This document shows positions 45,305 through 48,595 of a DNA stretch of 48,595 nt, in pieces. Positions within the stretch are counted from its first letter, which is position 1. Every line of letters begins with the position of its first letter. Source of the DNA: Clostridiales bacterium (GTDB taxonomy: Bacteria; Bacillota; Clostridia; Oscillospirales; Oscillospiraceae); contig JAAVHX010000010.1 in NCBI GenBank assembly GCA_014799475.1, positions 52,057 through 100,651 on the forward strand, written 5' to 3'. Below the pieces are notes generated by a model. The model was not told the DNA's origin and searched no databases. It saw nothing but the letters and a program-made list of their open reading frames with translations. The translations under genes were made by a program, and so were the position numbers.

Positions 45305-45913
45305 TTAAGCGCCTCGTTCAGACGGCTTTGGCCTGCCCCGCAGCTGGAGATTGAACACCGCCTCCCGCAGCAGGGTCTCCTCATCGTCGCACAGGTCCAC
45401 GAACTTGGCGGCGTACAGGATGTCCGAGCGCTCGGTGGGGCGCATCCGCAGAAGCTCGCACCGCACCACCAGGGGCTGGCTGGTCACAGGGATAACGATC
45501 TCCAGATTCTCCCTCGCCTGGAGGCTGTGATCGGTGAAAAAGGCCACGCCGCCGCAGCTCAGGTCGTTGGACTGGACGCTCCGCCGCCCCCGCCAGCTGC
45601 CGCTGATGGGGTAGATAAAGCTGTTGAACTGGACGACCACCCGCAGGTTCTTGCGCATATCCCCGGCCTCGGGGGTGAGCTTGGTGACCTCCAGCTGGAT
45701 CATATCGTTGCGGCTGCGCACAATGACCCCCTCGTAGGAGGGCCCGGTGTCCATGATGGACAGCAGCTTCAACCGCTTATGCTCCAAAATCTCGTCGATC
45801 TTGCCGTCCTCCACCTGGATCTGCCAGAACGGGCCGTCCGTCCTCCCCTGGATGCGCCCCCTGGCAATGGGGTTGTTCTTGCTGTCCAGCATCAGATATA
45901 ACGTCTGTTCCAT
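45305..45913 (-). CDS. PilZ-domain protein (c-di-GMP effector), first copy
   Basis: A 202-aa protein starting MEQTLYLML. I prefer the ATG at 45913 because AGGAGGG sits 7 bp upstream; the ATG at 45919 would leave only one base. The N-terminal domain (about residues 1-85) resembles the YcgR-N fold; the PilZ domain covers about 88-185, with MRKNLRVVVQF and SNDLSCGGVAFF, the second c-di-GMP motif. RxxxR is not canonical. The start overlaps the end of the FlhB-like gene, so it is coupled to flagellar export-like genes. The 1757-aa SLH gene follows after 107 bp. Confidence 0.82.
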   Translation of the reverse strand: MEQTLYLMLDSKNNPIARGRIQGRTDGPFWQIQVEDGKIDEILEHKRLKLLSIMDTGPSYEGVIVRSRNDMIQLEVTKLTPEAGDMRKNLRVVVQFNSFIYPISGSWRGRRSVQSNDLSCGGVAFFTDHSLQARENLEIVIPVTSQPLVVRCELLRMRPTERSDILYAAKFVDLCDDEETLLREAVFNLQLRGRPKPSERGA

Positions 45914-45915
45914 CC

Positions 45916-46266
45916 TCATCCCTCCTGTTCCGCCTGCTCGCCGCCGCCCGCGGCCCGGGGCGCCGGCTTGGGTTTGGCGCCCTCCTCGACCTGACTGGGG
46001 TCGAAGTGCAAAAAGTACACGTAGATCTCCACAATGGCCCTGTACAGCTCCTCGGGGATCTCCTGGCCCAGCTTCAGCTGGGTGAGGATGGTGGCCAGGG
46101 AGTTGTCCTCATAGATGGGCACGCCGCTGTCGGCGGCCACCTCCACGATCTTCTCCGCCATATATCCCATGCCGGAGGCCACGATCACCGGCGCGTTGTT
46201 CCCCGCCTCGTATTGGAGGGCCACCGCCTTCTTGGACGGGTTCCGTCTGCCGTCATACCTTGACAT
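45916..46266 (-). CDS. FlhB C-terminal-domain-like protein (YlqH-like)
   Basis: A 116-aa cytosolic protein matching the C-terminal part of the flagellar/type III export switch protein FlhB: RNPSKKAVALQYEAGNNAPVIVASGMGYMAEKI, then ADSGVPIYEDNSLATIL and LGQEIPEELYRAIVEIYVYF. The usual NPTH auto-cleavage motif is replaced by NPSK, and there are no membrane helices, as in the small FlhB-C paralogue YlqH of Bacillus. In full FlhB this domain sets export specificity together with FliK. The ATG lies within the end of the FliK-like gene, with GAAGGGAAG upstream. A charged Pro/Ala/Glu tail follows the domain. Confidence 0.85.
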   Translation of the reverse strand: MSRYDGRRNPSKKAVALQYEAGNNAPVIVASGMGYMAEKIVEVAADSGVPIYEDNSLATILTQLKLGQEIPEELYRAIVEIYVYFLHFDPSQVEEGAKPKPAPRAAGGGEQAEQEG

Positions 46267-47680
46267 TGACACTGTTCTTCCCTTCAAAAATTTTGGGGAA
46301 CACCTCGGTCAGCGTGATCGGGCGCTCCATTTTCCGCACGCTGACCCCGGTGGGGGTCAGCTCGTTGCGCGTCAGGATCTGGGAAATGGTCTGCTCCACC
46401 TGCTTGGAGAAGGGGGCCACCGTCTCGGGGCAGGCCACCATGACGTCCACCTCCCGCTCTCGGTTGGTGATCACCACGTCGAACAGGCCCACGTTCTGCA
46501 CGTCTATTTTAAAGAGGAACCGCATGCATTTCTCGCCTTGGCCCTTGCCGCCCTTCTTGTCCTCCGCGTCGGCGTCCACCCACAGCTCGGAGAACAGCAT
46601 CTTCCCGTCCATCTCCAGCGGGATCAGGAAGTGGCCCAGGGGCATATACACGCTCTCGTTGATGAGGATAGAGGACACCAGGTTGCGGAACACCTCCTGC
46701 ACCTCGGCGCTGCCCTCCCCCCGCAGGGCCCGGGCGGCGGCGGCGGCCAGGTGGTCGGCAAACTGGGTGGCGGAGGACATCTTCACCTGGCCGCTCTGGA
46801 GCAGCTTCAGCAGGGACGGGCCGTCGATGTTCCCCAGCATCCCCTTCAGTGTACCATATCCGCTAAGCTGATGGAAGGCCTCCTGGAGCTTATCCTCCGA
46901 ACCGTTTTCGTACCGGGCCAGATCCAGGGCCAGCAGGCTGAGCAGCTCCCGGGGGGTGCCCAGGTCGTGGGTGGTGCTGACGTAGGAGGACATGAGGGGG
47001 AACACCTGCTGCTGCAAAAGGTTGATGTTCCCCTGCCGGTCCCCGGCGGCGATGCCGTTTTCCAACTGAGCCAGGAGCTGGCGCAGCTGGTCTCCCCAGC
47101 TGGCGGGCATGGCGTTGGCCATATTGGCCAGGTTGCGCAGCAGGTTGCCCTCCAGGTGGCCGGTGGAGGAGTAGTCGCTGTAGCTTTTCAGAAAGTTCAG
47201 GATGTCCAGCCGGACCCCGTCCGCGTCCGCCCGGGCATAGGCGTTGCGCAGCAGGGCGAACAGCGCCCCGCCGAACCGGGTGCCCGCCTTCATCTGGGCG
47301 GAAAGGAACTGGAGCAGCTGGCCCTCGTCCATCTTCAGCATCTCCAGCGCCTGGGACATCTCGTCGGCGATGCCCTCGCTCATGCCCGACACCACCGACG
47401 TCCCCTCCCGGAGCATCAGGCGGGCCATGGTGCCCGTCATGTCCTGGGTCTGGCGCAGCTGCTGGATGAAAGTCTGGAAGTTGGAGTCATACCGGACCTG
47501 CCCGCCGGCCTGGCTGGCGTCCTGCTGCTCGGTGCGGTTGTCCGCCCCCGTCACCCGGGAGGGATCGGGGATGTTCTGCACCTGAGTATTGTTCGGGGAG
47601 ATGGGAATGTTGCGGTTGGTAATGCTATTCGTATTGTCATGACCCGGTATCGGGTTGGTCACTCCCAAAAGATCAGGCAT
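46253..47680 (-). CDS. FliK-like (flagellar hook-length control) protein, tentative
   Basis: A 475-aa protein with a polar N-terminal tail rich in Asn/Gln/Pro (about residues 1-70), a helical middle, and a C-terminal region (about 375-460) of the pattern FLFKIDVQNVGLFDVVITN then VEQTISQILTRNELTPTGVSV. That order (strands around a Gly, then a helix and a final strand) is similar to the FliK C-terminal domain that contacts FlhB. Primary similarity is weak. The overlapping FlhB-C-like gene immediately downstream strongly favours this reading. AGGGGTG precedes the ATG. It heads the gene train running to 35.0 kb and is divergent from cheA. Confidence 0.6.
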   Translation of the reverse strand: MPDLLGVTNPIPGHDNTNSITNRNIPISPNNTQVQNIPDPSRVTGADNRTEQQDASQAGGQVRYDSNFQTFIQQLRQTQDMTGTMARLMLREGTSVVSGMSEGIADEMSQALEMLKMDEGQLLQFLSAQMKAGTRFGGALFALLRNAYARADADGVRLDILNFLKSYSDYSSTGHLEGNLLRNLANMANAMPASWGDQLRQLLAQLENGIAAGDRQGNINLLQQQVFPLMSSYVSTTHDLGTPRELLSLLALDLARYENGSEDKLQEAFHQLSGYGTLKGMLGNIDGPSLLKLLQSGQVKMSSATQFADHLAAAAARALRGEGSAEVQEVFRNLVSSILINESVYMPLGHFLIPLEMDGKMLFSELWVDADAEDKKGGKGQGEKCMRFLFKIDVQNVGLFDVVITNREREVDVMVACPETVAPFSKQVEQTISQILTRNELTPTGVSVRKMERPITLTEVFPKIFEGKNSVNVKV

Positions 47681-47718
47681 TTTTTCACACCCCTGAGATA
47701 AAACTTAGAAAACCTACT

Positions 47719-47745
47719 TAATTTTCAGCCGCGCCCTGCCGATAA
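47719..47745 (+). promoter_or_regulatory. sigma-D (sigma-28, flagellar) promoter of cheA
   Basis: TAAT, a 15-bp spacer and an exact GCCGATAA. The established sigma-D consensus is TAAA-N15-GCCGATAA-like. It lies about 40 bp before the cheA start. Confidence 0.8.
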
Positions 47746-47784
47746 TAGTAAAGATAAAAGATATTTACTGAGGTGGTGCTTTTT

Positions 47785-48595
47785 ATGGGCAGCGGAAACG
47801 AAATCCTGGATATGTACATCTATGAGACGACCAGCCTGCTGGAGCAGCTGGAGACCATCATCCTTGAAGCGGAAAAGGTGGACACCTTCTCGCAGGAGAA
47901 CGTGAACGAGATCTTCCGCGTCATGCACACCATCAAGGGCTCTTCCGCCATGATGGAGTTCGACACCCTGGCCAGAGTGGCCCATCGGATCGAGGATATG
48001 TTCTTCCTCATCCGGGAGGGCACCATGGCCGTGGTTCCGGAGGAGGAGCGCCCGGCGCTGTTCGATGTGGTGTTCCAGTCCATCGACTACTTCCGAGGCG
48101 AGGTAGAGAAGGTGGAAGCGGGCGAGCCTCTTGATGAGAATATCGACAGCTTCCTGTCAAATATTAATACCCTGATCGCTAAAATTAAGGGAGAAGAACC
48201 GCCCGAGGCCGCGTCCGCCCCTGCCGCAGCCGCCGCGTCCGCGCCGGCCCCCGCCCCTGCTCCCGCTCCCGCGGGCACCCCCACCGGAACGGACGGCTTC
48301 CCCTGTGGGCTGCGGGTGAACTTCGAGGAGGGCTGCGGCATGGAGAGCCTGCGGGCCTTCATGGTGGTCACCGCCGTGAAAGACGTGGTGGCCGACGAGG
48401 ACTTCACCTTCGAGCCCGCCAACGTGGAGAACGACCCCTCCACCTCCGAGAGCATCATCGACAACGGCTTCCACCTGATGTTCAAGACCGCCGAGATGCG
48501 CAACAGCGCCATCTCCGTCGTCAACGGCGTGGTGTCAGTGCAGGGCTACCAGCCCTATGACTGCCCGTTCCCCGAGGCCAAGCCCGCCGAGACCA
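47785..48595 (+). CDS. cheA: Chemotaxis histidine kinase CheA, N-terminal part, cut by the window edge
   Basis: The 270 visible residues start MGSGNEILDMYIYETTSLLE. An Hpt (P1) domain fills about residues 1-130; its phosphorylated His is in VMHTIKGSSAMMEF. A Pro/Ala linker (APAPAPAPAPAG, about 150-170) leads to a P2-like CheY-binding domain beginning GLRVNFEEGCGMESLRAF. Dimerisation, kinase and CheW-like domains are beyond the edge. GAGGTGG precedes the ATG. CheA passes phosphate from chemoreceptors to CheY, so the organism is probably motile. Confidence 0.93.
   Translation, partial: MGSGNEILDMYIYETTSLLEQLETIILEAEKVDTFSQENVNEIFRVMHTIKGSSAMMEFDTLARVAHRIEDMFFLIREGTMAVVPEEERPALFDVVFQSIDYFRGEVEKVEAGEPLDENIDSFLSNINTLIAKIKGEEPPEAASAPAAAAASAPAPAPAPAPAGTPTGTDGFPCGLRVNFEEGCGMESLRAFMVVTAVKDVVADEDFTFEPANVENDPSTSESIIDNGFHLMFKTAEMRNSAISVVNGVVSVQGYQPYDCPFPEAKPAET

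Overview
The window looks like chromosome of an anaerobic, spore-forming, GC-rich member of the Clostridia, most likely an Oscillospiraceae-type gut bacterium. The evidence is an alpha/beta small acid-soluble spore protein gene, the Firmicutes hrcA-grpE-dnaK-dnaJ operon with a perfect CIRCE operator, CdaA/CdaR-type c-di-AMP genes, many S-layer homology (SLH) proteins, MEP-pathway ispD/ispF, and strong Shine-Dalgarno sites (AGGAGG-like) throughout. A flagellar/chemotaxis locus begins at the right edge. The genus cannot be fixed from sequence alone. No rRNA, tRNA, CRISPR array, insertion sequence or prophage was found.

Layout. 1-3.4 kb (minus): operon cdaA-cdaR-DUF5685-J-domain protein. 3.4-4.9 kb: DUF3343 carrier-like protein and a cysteine desulfurase-family enzyme. 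4.9-5.15 kb: non-coding, hairpin-rich. 5.15-7 kb: carD-ispD-ispF. 7.1-9.1 kb: two paralogous SleB-type cell wall hydrolases, each with a WalR-like box over its -10. 9.2-10.4 kb: an AT-rich APH(2'')-like gene, probably acquired, behind a TSCPD gene. 10.5-12 kb (plus): DUF3048 lipoprotein and DUF378 protein. 12-15.2 kb (minus): DUF975 membrane protein, icd, dipeptidase E-like protein. 15.4-17.3 kb (plus): Ca2+/Na+ antiporter and a sugar nucleotidyltransferase. 17.4-20.2 kb (minus): galK-galT. 20.4-23.3 kb: sspA-like SASP, AAG glycosylase, EamA transporter, S33 hydrolase. 23.5-27.3 kb (plus): S41 protease with SLH domains, queH, rlmD in overlapping order. 27.5-32.3 kb (minus): dnaJ, dnaK, grpE, hrcA. 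32.5 kb: SprA-like putative metallopeptidase. 33.3-34.7 kb: MATE pump.

35-47.7 kb is the most distinctive part. A minus-strand gene train reads FliK-like protein, FlhB C-terminal-domain protein, PilZ protein, 1757-aa SLH protein, 1355-aa Ig-like/repeat/SLH protein, second PilZ protein. It is divergent from cheA, which has a near-consensus sigma-D (flagellar) promoter. The order suggests that very large cell-surface proteins are linked to c-di-GMP sensing (PilZ) and flagellar export-switch functions. A strong terminator-like hairpin sits between the two giant surface-protein genes, leaving no room for an ordinary promoter, so the level of the second may be set by read-through.

Regulatory signals found by eye include sigma-A-type promoters, a sigma-G-like promoter for the SASP gene, CIRCE, two WalR-like boxes, a 38-bp leader repeat shared by two loci, and many Rho-independent terminators. 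Family assignments come from recognised motifs and sequence patterns, not database searches.
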